Source: Allobosea sp. (GTDB taxonomy: Bacteria > Pseudomonadota > Alphaproteobacteria > Rhizobiales > Beijerinckiaceae). From it: a stretch of 64,000 bases of DNA. Under the pieces are notes generated by a model. The model was given only the letters and a program-made list of their open reading frames with translations, was not told the DNA's origin and ran no database searches. The DNA lies in contig JAAEQB010000057.1 of the NCBI GenBank assembly GCA_024231975.1, positions 62,001 to 126,000 of the forward strand, written 5' to 3'. Position 1 is the stretch's first letter; each line of letters starts with the position of its first letter. Positions 7,214 through 16,578 of the stretch are shown here, piece by piece. Both the position numbers and the translations under genes were made by a program.

Positions 7214-8176
7214 CTATGCTCCAGTTCCGTGCTGTTTCGCACGGGGGTGTAAGGGGGAATTCGTCGTAGCCAATGCGATTCCCGCGATGATCACAACAAA
7301 AGCCACAGGGTGAAACCACGCCAGCCTCTCGCCGAGAAAAACCGCGGCAAGTCCAGCGCTGAAAACTGGTAGGAGGTGCATGAACATCCCCGTCGTAGCT
7401 GGTCCGAGCGTGGCGACGGAACGGTTCCAGCAGACATAGGCCAGGATCGACGGAAAAACCGCAAAATAGAGCAAACCGAACGCAATCCGTGGCGTGGGCA
7501 CAAATGTTCCGACCGCATTCGTTTCCGCGAGGACGAAAGGAACATGGAAGAGGACACCGAATGCAGCCGTAACCCCGAGCAGAGATAGCGCCTCAAGTCC
7601 AGGTGGCCGCCATCTGATCAGGACGGTGTAAAATGCCCAAAAGCTCATGCCGATAAAGACGAGTACCTCGCCGCGGCTAATCGAGAAGTGGGCGAGCGAG
7701 ATCAGATCGCCGCGCGTGATCACCAGAGCGGCCCCGACCAGCGAGACCAGAATGCCGACGGCTCGCCGCGGCGCCACTAGTTGACCGAGCAGAACGCGTG
7801 CGATCAGGATCGTGACCACTGGAAGCAAAGCGTTGACAAGGGCCGCGTTGACGACCGTCGTGTGATGCAGGGCGGTATAGATGAAGCAGTTGAAAGCGGT
7901 CACTCCGACCGCTCCCAGCAGCGCCAAAAACGGAAGCTGGCGCTGGATCCTCGTCCAGTCGCGCCGCGTTGGCCGCCAAATGAACGGCAGCAGAATGAGA
8001 AATGCCAGCAGCCAGCGCCAGAAGGACATCTGTATCGGCGGGATATCGTCACGTATCAGCCGGGCAATCAGGAAATTGCCCGACCAGAACAGCGGTGGAA
8101 GCACCGCGACCCAATAGGCGGCCGGAGCGGCGCCCGCAGACGAGCGCGTTAATCCGGCCCTGGAATATTCAGCCAT
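7214..8176 (-). CDS. DMT/EamA-family transporter
   Basis: 320 residues with about ten hydrophobic helices in two EamA repeats (about 20-155 and 168-305), the pattern of drug/metabolite exporters. The first helix holds PPLFWSGNFLIARLI, typical of the family, and the second repeat ends with FLGERLAWFHPVAF. Members export amino acids, metabolites or toxic intermediates across the inner membrane. The start overlaps the stop of the upstream ABC permease by 8 bases, so it probably belongs to the same transcript and may relieve build-up of the imported compound or its products; substrate unknown. Confidence 0.85.
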   Translation of the reverse strand: MAEYSRAGLTRSSAGAAPAAYWVAVLPPLFWSGNFLIARLIRDDIPPIQMSFWRWLLAFLILLPFIWRPTRRDWTRIQRQLPFLALLGAVGVTAFNCFIYTALHHTTVVNAALVNALLPVVTILIARVLLGQLVAPRRAVGILVSLVGAALVITRGDLISLAHFSISRGEVLVFIGMSFWAFYTVLIRWRPPGLEALSLLGVTAAFGVLFHVPFVLAETNAVGTFVPTPRIAFGLLYFAVFPSILAYVCWNRSVATLGPATTGMFMHLLPVFSAGLAAVFLGERLAWFHPVAFVVIIAGIALATTNSPLHPRAKQHGTGA

Positions 8177-8984
8177 TCGCTTGCTTCTTCGCCTGGCGGA
8201 CTTCGGTATAACGTCCTAGGATCGAATTGACTCCAACAGCAAGCAGGAACACAATAAGTAAAAGTGCGTACATGCGTGGCATATTGAAAGTCGCGTAGGT
8301 TTGAATGACGGCGTAACCCAGTCCTTGATTTGCGAGTTTTGTCTCGGCTAGGAGTGTTCCGACGATCGCGACTCCCAAACCAATACGGATTCCATTGAGA
8401 ACAGGAACCCGCATGGCTGGGATGTAGATTTTCATAAACATCTGAGCGGCATTTAGACGAAAGCTCATTCCGACTCGGATTAGTACCTGATCCACCTCGC
8501 GCATCGAACTCGCAACGCTGACGGCCACGGGAAAGAAGCAAGAAAGGGCCCCCATGGCGATCTTCGATCCAACACCAACGCCAAACCACATGATCATGAT
8601 CGGGAAGAAAATGATCTTCGGCGTTGGACCGAGATAGTGCAGCAGAGGCTCGAAGGCATGGCCGAGATAGCGGTTACGGCCAAGGACAACCCCGACGGCA
8701 ATGCCACTTCCGCCCCCTATCGCCACCGCCAGCAGCACCTCACTGACTGTGATGCCGAGGTTCCAATAAAAGCCGCCGTCGAGAAAGAGCAGAACGAATT
8801 CTTTCGCGATGAGCGACAAAGACGGGACGACATCGCGATAGAGCAATCCGGACCGCGCGAGTGCCTCCCATGCGACAACAATCGCCGCTAGTATTGCCAA
8901 TCGCGTCAGAATGACCGATCGAGATTCATCGGCTGCGGTATTTGAGACCGACTTCGCCGGTTCTCGCATGGCAAGCAACTGCAT
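8169..8984 (-). CDS. ABC transporter permease, NMT1/SsuC-like (system A, permease 2)
   Basis: 271 residues with an N-terminal soluble lead, then about six membrane helices from residue 27. The coupling (EAA) region follows the LGPTPKIIFFPI segment, typical of BPD-type SsuC/TauC permeases. It is homologous to the permease at 35925-36710 (shared PKIxFxPI and GxKIAM-A-FFPVAV blocks). It sits 25 bases after the binding-protein gene. A second, dissimilar permease of the same system is encoded at 12174-12929, so the transporter is probably a heterodimer in the membrane. Confidence 0.85.
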   Translation of the reverse strand: MQLLAMREPAKSVSNTAADESRSVILTRLAILAAIVVAWEALARSGLLYRDVVPSLSLIAKEFVLLFLDGGFYWNLGITVSEVLLAVAIGGGSGIAVGVVLGRNRYLGHAFEPLLHYLGPTPKIIFFPIMIMWFGVGVGSKIAMGALSCFFPVAVSVASSMREVDQVLIRVGMSFRLNAAQMFMKIYIPAMRVPVLNGIRIGLGVAIVGTLLAETKLANQGLGYAVIQTYATFNMPRMYALLLIVFLLAVGVNSILGRYTEVRQAKKQANG

Positions 8985-9009
8985 GATTTAAGTCCCAGGA
9001 CAGTCAGAA

Positions 9010-9975
9010 TTACCGGCGCGGTGGAATCCGGATCAGATCGTCGAGCTGTACCTTCGTCAAAGGCTGCGCGGTATATTTCAGCGCAACGGCATCAGGTACG
9101 ATAGTCTCCAGTCCAACGATACGATCGGGATTCAGCGCCTCTTTCGGGAAGAACTCATCTCGTGTCCGCCTAGCGATATCAATCGGCACGCCGACGAATT
9201 CTGCGTAGACCTTGAGCGCCTCTTCGCCGGAATACATCGCCTCGATCGTTTCGCGATAGGCTTCCATGAAACGATTGATCTGATCCTGCTTATTCTGAAG
9301 CACCGATGTATTGGTGATCAGCAGGCGCACGGTTTGGCTCTTGAAGGCTTTCGTATCGTTGCCGGTGGCAATGACACGGATTTCGCCCTTGCTCAGCTGT
9401 TCTAGCCCAAAGGGAGGAGCGGACCAGCCGACATCGATCTGGCCCGACATAACCTGAGTCAGTGTCGGAGCAGGACCTCCCGTAGCCGTTAAGCGGGGCT
9501 TGATGCCGTTTTCCTGGACAAAGGCGTTGACAACACCATGCGTGGAAGAGCCGTTGGTCGAATAGGCAACAGTCTTACCGTCGAAGTCCTTCAGCGTCTT
9601 GATCGGCGAATCCGCCTTCACATACCAGTAAAGATCCTGGCCGCCCGTGGTTTCCGCGCCGATAATCCGAATTGGAGCTCCTTTCGAATACGCCGAAAGC
9701 GCCCCCATGATGCCACCCGCGACTCCGATGTCGACGCTGTTGGAGAGCACAGCCTGTTGCGTCTCTCCGCCGCCTTGCGTGTAAAGCAGCTGCAGCTCGA
9801 GGTTGTGCCTTTTGAAGATGCCGAGCCGGCTTCCAATTTCTGCCACAGAAGTATCCCAGTTGCCACGCTGACCAACTGCGAGTTTGAGTTGATCCTGTGC
9901 GGCAGCTAAGCTCACACTTGAAGCTGCAATAGCAATAGCGCCCGCAGCAATCAGTAGTCTCTTTAGAATAATCAC
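9010..9975 (-). CDS. ABC transporter substrate-binding protein, NMT1-like (system A)
   Basis: 321 residues from a GTG at 9975, chosen because GGGAGG lies 5 bases upstream and a signal peptide follows directly (VIILKRLLIAAGAIAIAAS, cleaved near LAAAQ). Upstream ATGs lack a ribosome site. The body matches the periplasmic NMT1/THI5 fold: a mature N terminus of strand-helix type, GGGETQQAV, GALSAYSKGAPI and the highly conserved TLTQVMSGQIDVGWSAPP. The protein at 34214 has almost the same blocks, so the two are paralogues. It captures a small organic acid or similar ligand for permeases 8169 and 12174; ligand unknown. Confidence 0.85.
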   Translation of the reverse strand: MIILKRLLIAAGAIAIAASSVSLAAAQDQLKLAVGQRGNWDTSVAEIGSRLGIFKRHNLELQLLYTQGGGETQQAVLSNSVDIGVAGGIMGALSAYSKGAPIRIIGAETTGGQDLYWYVKADSPIKTLKDFDGKTVAYSTNGSSTHGVVNAFVQENGIKPRLTATGGPAPTLTQVMSGQIDVGWSAPPFGLEQLSKGEIRVIATGNDTKAFKSQTVRLLITNTSVLQNKQDQINRFMEAYRETIEAMYSGEEALKVYAEFVGVPIDIARRTRDEFFPKEALNPDRIVGLETIVPDAVALKYTAQPLTKVQLDDLIRIPPRR

Positions 9976-10039
9976 TTGAACCTCCCATAAAGTTTTGTTG
10001 GTTTTTTGGACAAGCTCTAGCTTGGCCGCCCTTGCCGAT

Positions 10040-11032
10040 CTAGATCTTGAACGCTTCCAGTGTCGGCAAATGAAAAAGCTCATCAATTCCCAACTGGCGA
10101 GGCGAAAGACCTTGCGAATGATGGGTCTTCAGGAAAGCGTCGAGCACATGCAGGTTGGGTCCAACTCCGTAGGACCAAAAATCCTCGCCCATCAGCGCGC
10201 GGGCCGATTGAAGTTGCTCTTCCACGAAGGGCAGCGTGATCTTCGTCGCCGAGGTATCACTCAGCCGTCCCAGCGCAACCCGCTTCGATTGCTCAAAGGC
10301 CTTTAACAGTGCAGCCGGCAGCCATGGGTGCTCTTCAACGATGGTGCGGCGGGCGCCTATGGCATGCATGATGGGAAAAATCTTGGTGCGCCGATAATAG
10401 TCGGCGGCGGCAGAGGTCGGATCCGAAAACAGCCGCACGACGTTGGGATGACCAGCCTCGAAAGAGGAAGGTGAGCGCGGACCGATAAAGCCATCGATCT
10501 CACCGTTGGCAAGCATCTGGTTCAGGGATCGGTCTGCAGGCGCTTGCTCCAGACGAATGTCCGACGGCAGTGACACCTGAATCTTCTCGGCACGCCCGGG
10601 TTGCTCGATACCGCCCCGCACCCAGGTCACATCTGAAGGCTTCACCCCGTAATCATCTTCAAGAAGGGCGCGAATCCAGACACAGGCGGTAAGCTGGTAT
10701 TCAGGGCAACCGATACGCTTACCCTTCAGATCCTGCGGCTTCTCGATGCCACGGTCGTTGCGGATAAAAATGCCGGTGTGCCGGAATGCTCGCGAGACAA
10801 AAGCCGGGACGCCGACATAGGGGTTGGTCCCTTGTGCTGTCTTGATGGTGAAACTCGAAAGCGAAGCTTCGCAAACGTCGAATTCAGCATGCCTGAAAGC
10901 ACGAAAAAAAATCTCCTCCGGCACGAGCTTCATGAAGACAGGATCGACACCATCGATTTGCACCTCACCATCGAGCAGCGGCCTGTTGCGATCGTAGTCA
11001 CCAATAGCTATTGAAAGACGAAGCTTCGACAA
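10040..11032 (-). CDS. 4,5-dihydroxyphthalate decarboxylase-like protein (Pht5 type)
   Basis: 330 residues from a TTG at 11032, with GGGAGGG 6 bases upstream; an in-frame ATG at 11104 has no ribosome site. There is no signal peptide, which argues for a cytoplasmic enzyme rather than a binding protein although the fold is NMT1-like. Blocks typical of Pht5/OphC decarboxylases are present: GDYDRNRPLLDG, PEEIFFRAFRH, FDVCEASLSSF, SRAFRHTGIFIR and PEYQLTACVWIRALL. Known members convert 4,5-dihydroxyphthalate to protocatechuate. It lies between the LysR gene and the binding-protein gene of system A. Paralogues with unknown substrates are common, so the exact reaction is open. Confidence 0.72.
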   Translation of the reverse strand: MSKLRLSIAIGDYDRNRPLLDGEVQIDGVDPVFMKLVPEEIFFRAFRHAEFDVCEASLSSFTIKTAQGTNPYVGVPAFVSRAFRHTGIFIRNDRGIEKPQDLKGKRIGCPEYQLTACVWIRALLEDDYGVKPSDVTWVRGGIEQPGRAEKIQVSLPSDIRLEQAPADRSLNQMLANGEIDGFIGPRSPSSFEAGHPNVVRLFSDPTSAAADYYRRTKIFPIMHAIGARRTIVEEHPWLPAALLKAFEQSKRVALGRLSDTSATKITLPFVEEQLQSARALMGEDFWSYGVGPNLHVLDAFLKTHHSQGLSPRQLGIDELFHLPTLEAFKI

Positions 11033-11131
11033 TGATCCCTCCCGAGCGGCCCACCGGCCGCGCTCTTTACCGAGGATCATGCTGTCTGCTGGCGCCCGCG
11101 ACAAAGACTTATCCGAGATGCCAGTTAGATA

Positions 11132-12094
11132 TTAGCTGTTTGGCGCTGCCGCCCCGACCCGTCTCGCGAGCGGTCCCAGCGACTCAAGCAGACGTTTGAC
11201 GATCGTGTTGAGAAAGCTGTCGATCGCGTCCTGATGACGCGAGAGCGGCGCATGAGACGGCTTCAGCAGGTAGAGGGTACGCGTCAGGGGGGTGTCCGAA
11301 ATTCGTTGGACTGCAATTTTCCCCGCTCGAATTTCCTCGACGGCTGTCCCATAGGGCATGAAGCTTGATGCTGCGCCCCGGACCACCAAGGTTCGCATCG
11401 CAGGAATGGACTGCGCCTCGTAAACGATCCGCAAGTTCAGCGTGTATTTCTCGGCCGCGCTCTTCAAGAGACGCTGGACCATGTCACGCTCGCCGGCCTG
11501 AACCAGATCATGTGTCAGCGCCTCGGCCAACGTCAGCGATTCTGGAAGGGACGTGTCGGTCGCCGGGCGTACGAAAAGAAGCTCCTCGATAAGAATGGCC
11601 TTGCGCTCAACCCCTGGTCGCGGCTCGTCGGCGCCATAGGCGAAAGCGTAGTTGAGTTCGCCGCGTTCGAGCGACATCGCAAGGCCGTAGCTCAACTCTT
11701 CCACCAGGCTCAATGACACGTTCGGCATGGTCTGCTTGGCATCGAGCAGCATGTCCGGCCCGATCTGCAGCACGATGCTCGGAGTCAGACCCAGTATGAG
11801 CATCTCCTGCTCATGACCCGGCAGACCGCGAAACTCTCGCTTGATCTCCTCCACGTCCTGAAGCAGCCGACGCGCGCGCTCCAGAAGGAGCTTGCCGGCC
11901 TCCGTGAGTTCGACGCCACGAGAGTGGCGTAGCAGCAAATCGGCGCGGAGTTCCTGCTCGAGCTGTCGAATTTGCAGGCCGAGGGCAGGCTGAGCGACAT
12001 TGAGCTGCTCGGCCGCGCGCGTGATGTTCCCGACCTCCGCGATTCGTACGAAATATTGAAGCTGTCGAAGATTGATCCTCGCCTCCTCCGGCAC
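11132..12094 (-). CDS. LysR-family transcriptional regulator
   Basis: 320 residues. The N-terminal winged helix begins INLRQLQYFVRIAEVGN, with the recognition helix in AAEQLNVAQPALGLQIRQLE (about 27-46), then a linker helix and a periplasmic-binding-like effector domain (about 95-300). It is most similar in pattern to NAC/CbeR-type members. It stands inside the system A cluster between a permease gene (12174) and the decarboxylase-like gene (11032), all on the minus strand, so it probably controls that unit in response to the substrate or a ring-cleavage product. Confidence 0.88.
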   Translation of the reverse strand: MPEEARINLRQLQYFVRIAEVGNITRAAEQLNVAQPALGLQIRQLEQELRADLLLRHSRGVELTEAGKLLLERARRLLQDVEEIKREFRGLPGHEQEMLILGLTPSIVLQIGPDMLLDAKQTMPNVSLSLVEELSYGLAMSLERGELNYAFAYGADEPRPGVERKAILIEELLFVRPATDTSLPESLTLAEALTHDLVQAGERDMVQRLLKSAAEKYTLNLRIVYEAQSIPAMRTLVVRGAASSFMPYGTAVEEIRAGKIAVQRISDTPLTRTLYLLKPSHAPLSRHQDAIDSFLNTIVKRLLESLGPLARRVGAAAPNS

Positions 12095-12173
12095 TGGATG
12101 ACGCGCCGATTATGTCGGCGGCGCGCCCTGTCGAGAAGAAGCTAACGCATCGCGCTTGCGACCACGAGGCACA

Positions 12174-12929
12174 TTACCGCGAAGGGCGAAGCCAGCGCTC
12201 TATCCACTCCAGCGCCGAAAAGAGGACCACGCTAACCAGGATAACGAAGATGATCGTGGCAAAAACGCCAGGAAGATCGTAGCGCTCGGCGAGGTCATTG
12301 ATCAGCTGGCCAAGCCCGCCGAAGTTGATCAGGAATTCAACGCCGATGAGGTTGATCAGCGTGAAAATCAGGCCCAGGCGGATCCCGGTAAAGATCGTTG
12401 GAATTGCCGCTGGAAACTGGATTTTCCAGAACAACTGGCCTGAGCTCAGATTGTAGCTATGACCGACGTTCAGCAGCGTCTTCCTAACAGCCTGGAATCC
12501 TTCAAGGGTCTTCAACAAGGCCGGAGCAAGCCCAGCAACGAAACCCATCGCGACGATTGTTGCCGAGCTACGACCAAATATGACGAGAAAAAGTGGGTAA
12601 GCGAGCACGATCGGCGCAGCCGCCGCCGCAGCGATCCATGACTCTGTGGCCAGCCTCAGGATGCGGTGCTTGTGGAGCAGTATACCACCACCGATGCTGA
12701 AGCCGATGACAAGCAGGCTCGCGGCAAGCGCCTCCGCACCGGTAACCAATAGCCGGTGTAGAAGCTGTTCCTCGGCGAATAGACGACCGAAGGCGCCGAG
12801 AACGGCTGAAGGAAACGGGATTACGAACTGGTTCAGCACCCCGATGGCGAGCATAGCCTCGACGGCGCAGAAGCAGAGTGCGACACAGCCCAAGCCGAAC
12901 GCAATGGGTGGGATCCTCACAGCTCCCAC
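12174..12929 (-). CDS. ABC transporter permease, NMT1/SsuC-like (system A, permease 1)
   Basis: 251 residues, about six membrane helices, with the coupling loop around IFGRSSATIVAMGFVAG and the second block PAAIPTIFTGIRLGL, both typical of this permease family. Its best in-window relative is the permease at 35200-35943 (IFFGRSLVTVAVMGFV, PAALPTIFVGLRLGL, YDIPSMYSAVVFVI), not the second permease of its own system. It starts 3 bases after the ATPase stop. Confidence 0.85.
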   Translation of the reverse strand: MGAVRIPPIAFGLGCVALCFCAVEAMLAIGVLNQFVIPFPSAVLGAFGRLFAEEQLLHRLLVTGAEALAASLLVIGFSIGGGILLHKHRILRLATESWIAAAAAAPIVLAYPLFLVIFGRSSATIVAMGFVAGLAPALLKTLEGFQAVRKTLLNVGHSYNLSSGQLFWKIQFPAAIPTIFTGIRLGLIFTLINLIGVEFLINFGGLGQLINDLAERYDLPGVFATIIFVILVSVVLFSALEWIERWLRPSR

Positions 12930-12932
12930 GGC

Positions 12933-13820
12933 TTAGGCTCCCCTCAGCCGCGCACTATCCTCGGCCTCTGCCATACCACGCGAAGCCTCCTCGCGCAGAT
13001 CGTTCCAGATCTCCGCCACGTAACGACCGAAAGCGTCGCTCCCGACGACATCGCCTTGGCGCGGACGCGGCAAATGAATATCAACGATCCTCTTCACCTT
13101 GCCGGGCCGGAAAGTCATGATGAGAACCCGATCGGACAGCTGCACGGCTTCCGTGATGTTATGGGTAATCAGCAGCGTGGTCTGACGCAAATCCTGCTGG
13201 ATCTTGAGAACCTTGTCTCCGAGCAGCACACGGGTCTGCTCATCCAGAGCCGCGAATGGCTCGTCCATCAGCAGGATCTTTGGCTCGAATACCAGAGTGC
13301 GGGCAATGGCCACGCGCTGCCGCATGCCGCCGGAGAGCTCGGACGGATAGCGCTGCTCGAAGCCAGTCAAGCCAACCATGTCGATGAACTTGCGCGCGAC
13401 CGCATAACGCTCGGTCTTAGGCACGCCTTTGACCTCTAGCGGAAAGGCGACGTTGTCGATCACGGTACGCCACGGGAATGTCGATTCTTCCTGGAAAACC
13501 ATGCCAATCGACGCATGAGGCCCTGAGATCCGCTCGCCTCCGACCACGACGGACCCGTCATAACCGCCTACGAGCCCTCCGAGGATGTTGAACACCGTCG
13601 ACTTGCCGCAACCCGACGGGCCGATGATCGACACGAATTCCCCTCGTTTGATCTCGAAGGACACCCCGTCAACTGCGGTCACCGTCCCTTCACGCGTATT
13701 GAAACGCATGGAGACGTCCTGGATGACCAAATCGATCTCATCTGTCGTGTCGGCCGCCAGACGCAGCTTCGCACTGGATGCCCGCATATCCGTTTCGTCC
13801 TCTGAATGGCTGCCGCTCAT
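12933..13820 (-). CDS. ABC transporter ATPase, SsuB/TauB-like (system A)
   Basis: About 295 residues from an ATG at 13820; a GTG at 13847 and an ATG at 13787 are alternatives and no ribosome site clearly decides. Walker A reads GPSGCGKST, the Q-loop lies in VFQEESTFPWRTV, the signature is LSGGMRQRVAIA, and Walker B is ILLMDEPFAALD, followed by the H-loop ITHNITEA. The C-terminal part has the PRPRQGD segment of this subfamily. It energises the two permeases of system A and is paralogous to the ATPase at 33379. It is the first gene of the minus-strand unit. Confidence 0.88.
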   Translation of the reverse strand: MSGSHSEDETDMRASSAKLRLAADTTDEIDLVIQDVSMRFNTREGTVTAVDGVSFEIKRGEFVSIIGPSGCGKSTVFNILGGLVGGYDGSVVVGGERISGPHASIGMVFQEESTFPWRTVIDNVAFPLEVKGVPKTERYAVARKFIDMVGLTGFEQRYPSELSGGMRQRVAIARTLVFEPKILLMDEPFAALDEQTRVLLGDKVLKIQQDLRQTTLLITHNITEAVQLSDRVLIMTFRPGKVKRIVDIHLPRPRQGDVVGSDAFGRYVAEIWNDLREEASRGMAEAEDSARLRGA

Positions 13821-14108
13821 TAGCCCAATCCGCGCTTCGAAACGCACAGGGGTGCGGCGCGCGGAATGGAGGCATTGCTATCTATTGCGATAAGTCCGAG
13901 CATGTCGGCCCTTCCCTTTATCGCGGTTGTCGTTTTGGAGATGCTCCGCTTGCCATCAACGGTATGAGGGTCGGGCAGCCAGGTCCAAGATTATCTCGCT
14001 TGGCCTCTCAAACATTTGTGCGGTACCCTCGACGTTCCGCGTGGGTGCGCGAAAGTTGGTAACGCACGCATGAATAGAGGACTAGATTAGAGCCGAGACC
14101 CGGAAATC
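13821..14108. promoter_or_regulatory. Divergent promoter region, system A operon and marR
   Basis: About 290 bases between the ATPase gene (minus) and the marR gene (plus). It must hold both promoters. No TTAG-N4-CTAA palindrome is present here, although the other catabolic promoters of the window carry one. A ctagattag segment near 14083-14091 shows only a partial resemblance. Confidence 0.35.
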
Positions 14109-14612
14109 ATGGCAAACAGAAATCAGGCGCGGGTCGAAGAGCCAGCGGTCGAGTTTAACGATTTGCCTTTGCAATCGAGCATCGGCTATCAGTTGCGCAT
14201 GGCTAATCGTGCGATGCAGCGTTATCTTCAGTCGCAGATCGAACCGCATGGCGTAACGCTCGGCATGTGGTACTTCTTGCGCGCCCTTTGGCAAGAGGAC
14301 GGCCTAACACAGCGCGAACTATCTCAACGAATCGGCACGATGGAGCCCACAACCCTCTCTGCCTTGGCGGCGATGGAACGCTCCGGGCTGGTGACCCGGG
14401 AACGTGACGATACCGATAGACGCAAGCTGAACGTGAGGCTCACGCCGAGGGGGCGCGGGTTGAAGAAAAAACTGATCCCCTGCGCCGAACACGTTATCGA
14501 TCGCGCAACGACCGGCTTCGCTCCAGAGGACAAGGCGAGATTCCTGGGCTATCTCGCCACGGTTCAACGCAATTTCGGGGACAGCTACGCGACGCCTGAA
14601 GAGGTCGACTAG
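14109..14612 (+). CDS. MarR-family transcriptional regulator
   Basis: 167 residues. After a 22-residue lead come the dimerisation helices (SSIGYQLRMANRAMQRYL) and the winged helix (about 60-120), with LTQRELSQRIGTMEPTTLSAL as its recognition region and the wing DDTDRRKLNV. MarR proteins usually repress aromatic-catabolism or export genes until a phenolic ligand binds. It lies divergently from transporter A and convergent with the ThDP enzyme gene, so it is a candidate for the TTAG-N4-CTAA sites found elsewhere in the window (inference). Its stop overlaps the opposing gene's stop. Confidence 0.88.
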   Translation: MANRNQARVEEPAVEFNDLPLQSSIGYQLRMANRAMQRYLQSQIEPHGVTLGMWYFLRALWQEDGLTQRELSQRIGTMEPTTLSALAAMERSGLVTRERDDTDRRKLNVRLTPRGRGLKKKLIPCAEHVIDRATTGFAPEDKARFLGYLATVQRNFGDSYATPEEVD

Positions 14613-16396
14613 TCTCCGGCTGTTTTGGACCCTTCGCGGGTCATCCCGGCGGCCATCGTCGGGTTATAGCCGGGCTTCACCCGCGCATCGATCACGACCG
14701 ACGCACCCGCCTTTGCGGCCGAGACCCCTTCGCGAACGGCCTTGACGAGATCGGCCGTGGTCGTTACAGGGCCGATTCCGACGAGCCCTTGCGCTCGCGC
14801 AATGGCTGCGATGTCGATGTCGGGGTCTCCGATCCGCTGCCCGATCCACTTGTTTTCGACCGGCCGGTCTCTCGTGCGCGCGACACGTTCCTGATGGATT
14901 TCGTCATTGTAGAACGACCGGTTATTCGAAACGATCGCCAGGAAAGGCAGCTTGTAGTGAGCGGCGGTCCACAGCGCCGAAACCCCCATCATCGTGTCCC
15001 CGTCGCCGAGGACGGCGACCGGAAGCCGTTCGGAGCCCTTGAACGCAAGCGCTGCGCCAACGAGCATGCCGGGGCCGGAACCAATACCGGCGCCGCCATC
15101 GGAACCGAGATAATCAAGCGGGTGGCGAAAGTGCCAGGACTCGCCGGCCCAACCCAGCGGCAGTCGCACCAGCGAGACGATCTCGTCGCGCAAAACCTCC
15201 CCGATCGCTGCAGCAAGCGAGACGACATCGAGTTCCCGGGCCTGCTTCTCGAGGTTCAGCGCAGGCAAGGCCGGAAGCGTGTCCGGCTCCGAGCCCGCAC
15301 CCACGCCCAGCTCATCCGCGATAAGGTGCAGGGTGAGATCCGGGTCGCCGCTCAAATACAGGTCGGCGGGCGGCAGCGCCTGATGATCCATGCTCCAGCC
15401 ATTGTGGAGATGGTGATCGAGCGCAACGTTGATCACCTTCGCACCGGCCGCGCCGCCCCCCTGCTTCAGCGTTCCGGCGAGATCGACCCAGTCGAAAGCT
15501 GCGATCACGTCCGCCTCGCGAATATGCCGGGCTCCCGTCTCGTCGAGGAAATGGCCGGGCTTGGCGGCGTGGAGCTCATGGTCGGTTGGGAAGACCGCGC
15601 CCACCTTGATATCGGTGAGCACCCGCGCCTTGAGCCGCTCCGCGAGCGCGACACGGCGCGCCCAGTCGCGCGGGTCGCGCGACAGCCGGCCGAGCAGGAT
15701 GAGCGGGTTTCGGGCGCCGGCGAGCAGCGCAGCGGCGGCGGTGATGTCATCGCTCGCCGGAACGCTCGTGGACGGCGCCCTGTAGCGCGCCGGATCGGGA
15801 AATTCGGGCATGGCCTCCAGGCGTCGCTCCTGCATGGAGACGTCGAGGCAGACATAGGTCGGCGCCATGGGGGTCGCGCGCGTCAGGTTGACGGCGCGCA
15901 GCAGGGATTCGAGCGTCGCCGGCACAGAAACGGGCTGGTCGTCCCATTTGATATAAGGCCTGATCAGCGCCGCCTGGTCCTTGGCGGTGTGCAGCCAGTC
16001 GATCCAGGGGCGCCGCTCGGCGGCGTCGAAAGGCCCCGTCGCGCCGAGGATGAGCATGGGAACGCGATCGCACCACGCATTGTAGATCGCCATCGCTCCA
16101 TGCATGAGCCCGACATTGCTGTGAAGGATCACGCCCATCGGATGGCCGGCCACCTTCGCATAGCCATGGGCTACGGCGACGGCATGCTCCTCGTGCAAGC
16201 ACAGCAGCATCTGCGGCTGCTCGTTGCCGAGATGGTTGACGAGGCTGTCATGCAATCCGCGGAAGCTCGAACCCGGATTCAGGGCGAGATACGGTATGTC
16301 GAGCTTACGAAGCATGGCGGCGACGGCGTCACTGCCCCAGATCCCGTTATCGTGGGATGCTACCGGCACATCGATGCCGTCCAACGGAATGCTCAT
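14609..16396 (-). CDS. ThDP-dependent 2-oxoacid decarboxylase-like enzyme
   Basis: 595 residues from the ATG at 16396, which has GAGG 8 bases upstream; a longer frame to 16423 lacks a ribosome site. The three-domain ThDP fold is visible: the N-terminal domain with a putative catalytic Glu69 in LHEEHA and LHSNVGLMHGAM, a central domain around 215-370, and the cofactor domain with AVLGDGDTMM and SNN about 25 residues later. Benzoylformate decarboxylase has the same LHS and NAW blocks, though that enzyme is about 70 residues shorter. It is the last gene of the oxygenase-aldehyde dehydrogenase unit, so cleavage of a 2-oxoacid to an aldehyde is plausible; the substrate is not established. Confidence 0.8.
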   Translation of the reverse strand: MSIPLDGIDVPVASHDNGIWGSDAVAAMLRKLDIPYLALNPGSSFRGLHDSLVNHLGNEQPQMLLCLHEEHAVAVAHGYAKVAGHPMGVILHSNVGLMHGAMAIYNAWCDRVPMLILGATGPFDAAERRPWIDWLHTAKDQAALIRPYIKWDDQPVSVPATLESLLRAVNLTRATPMAPTYVCLDVSMQERRLEAMPEFPDPARYRAPSTSVPASDDITAAAALLAGARNPLILLGRLSRDPRDWARRVALAERLKARVLTDIKVGAVFPTDHELHAAKPGHFLDETGARHIREADVIAAFDWVDLAGTLKQGGGAAGAKVINVALDHHLHNGWSMDHQALPPADLYLSGDPDLTLHLIADELGVGAGSEPDTLPALPALNLEKQARELDVVSLAAAIGEVLRDEIVSLVRLPLGWAGESWHFRHPLDYLGSDGGAGIGSGPGMLVGAALAFKGSERLPVAVLGDGDTMMGVSALWTAAHYKLPFLAIVSNNRSFYNDEIHQERVARTRDRPVENKWIGQRIGDPDIDIAAIARAQGLVGIGPVTTTADLVKAVREGVSAAKAGASVVIDARVKPGYNPTMAAGMTREGSKTAGD

Positions 16397-16578
16397 CAGG
16401 TTTTCCTCGGTTGTTCTTCTCATTGCTCAGGCGCCGACATCCGCACTTCTCGCACAGGATGTCGGCGGCCAGAACGGTTGATGATTGTCTGGCAGCAAGC
16501 TCCGGCGCTTTGGGCGGGAGCCGGTTGAGCGCGCGGCGCCCGCCCGGCATCGCACCAGGGCCGGATCCCGCAGGCCGC

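Noticed and set aside
14083..14091. ctagattag near the marR start as an operator of the TTAG-N4-CTAA class
   Set aside because: It lacks the second TTAG/CTAA arm at the right spacing.
14789..16528. Long plus-strand frame (579 residues) opposite the ThDP enzyme gene
   Set aside because: It is the antisense of a gene with intact cofactor motifs; composition is Arg/Gly-rich and no ribosome site or domain is visible.
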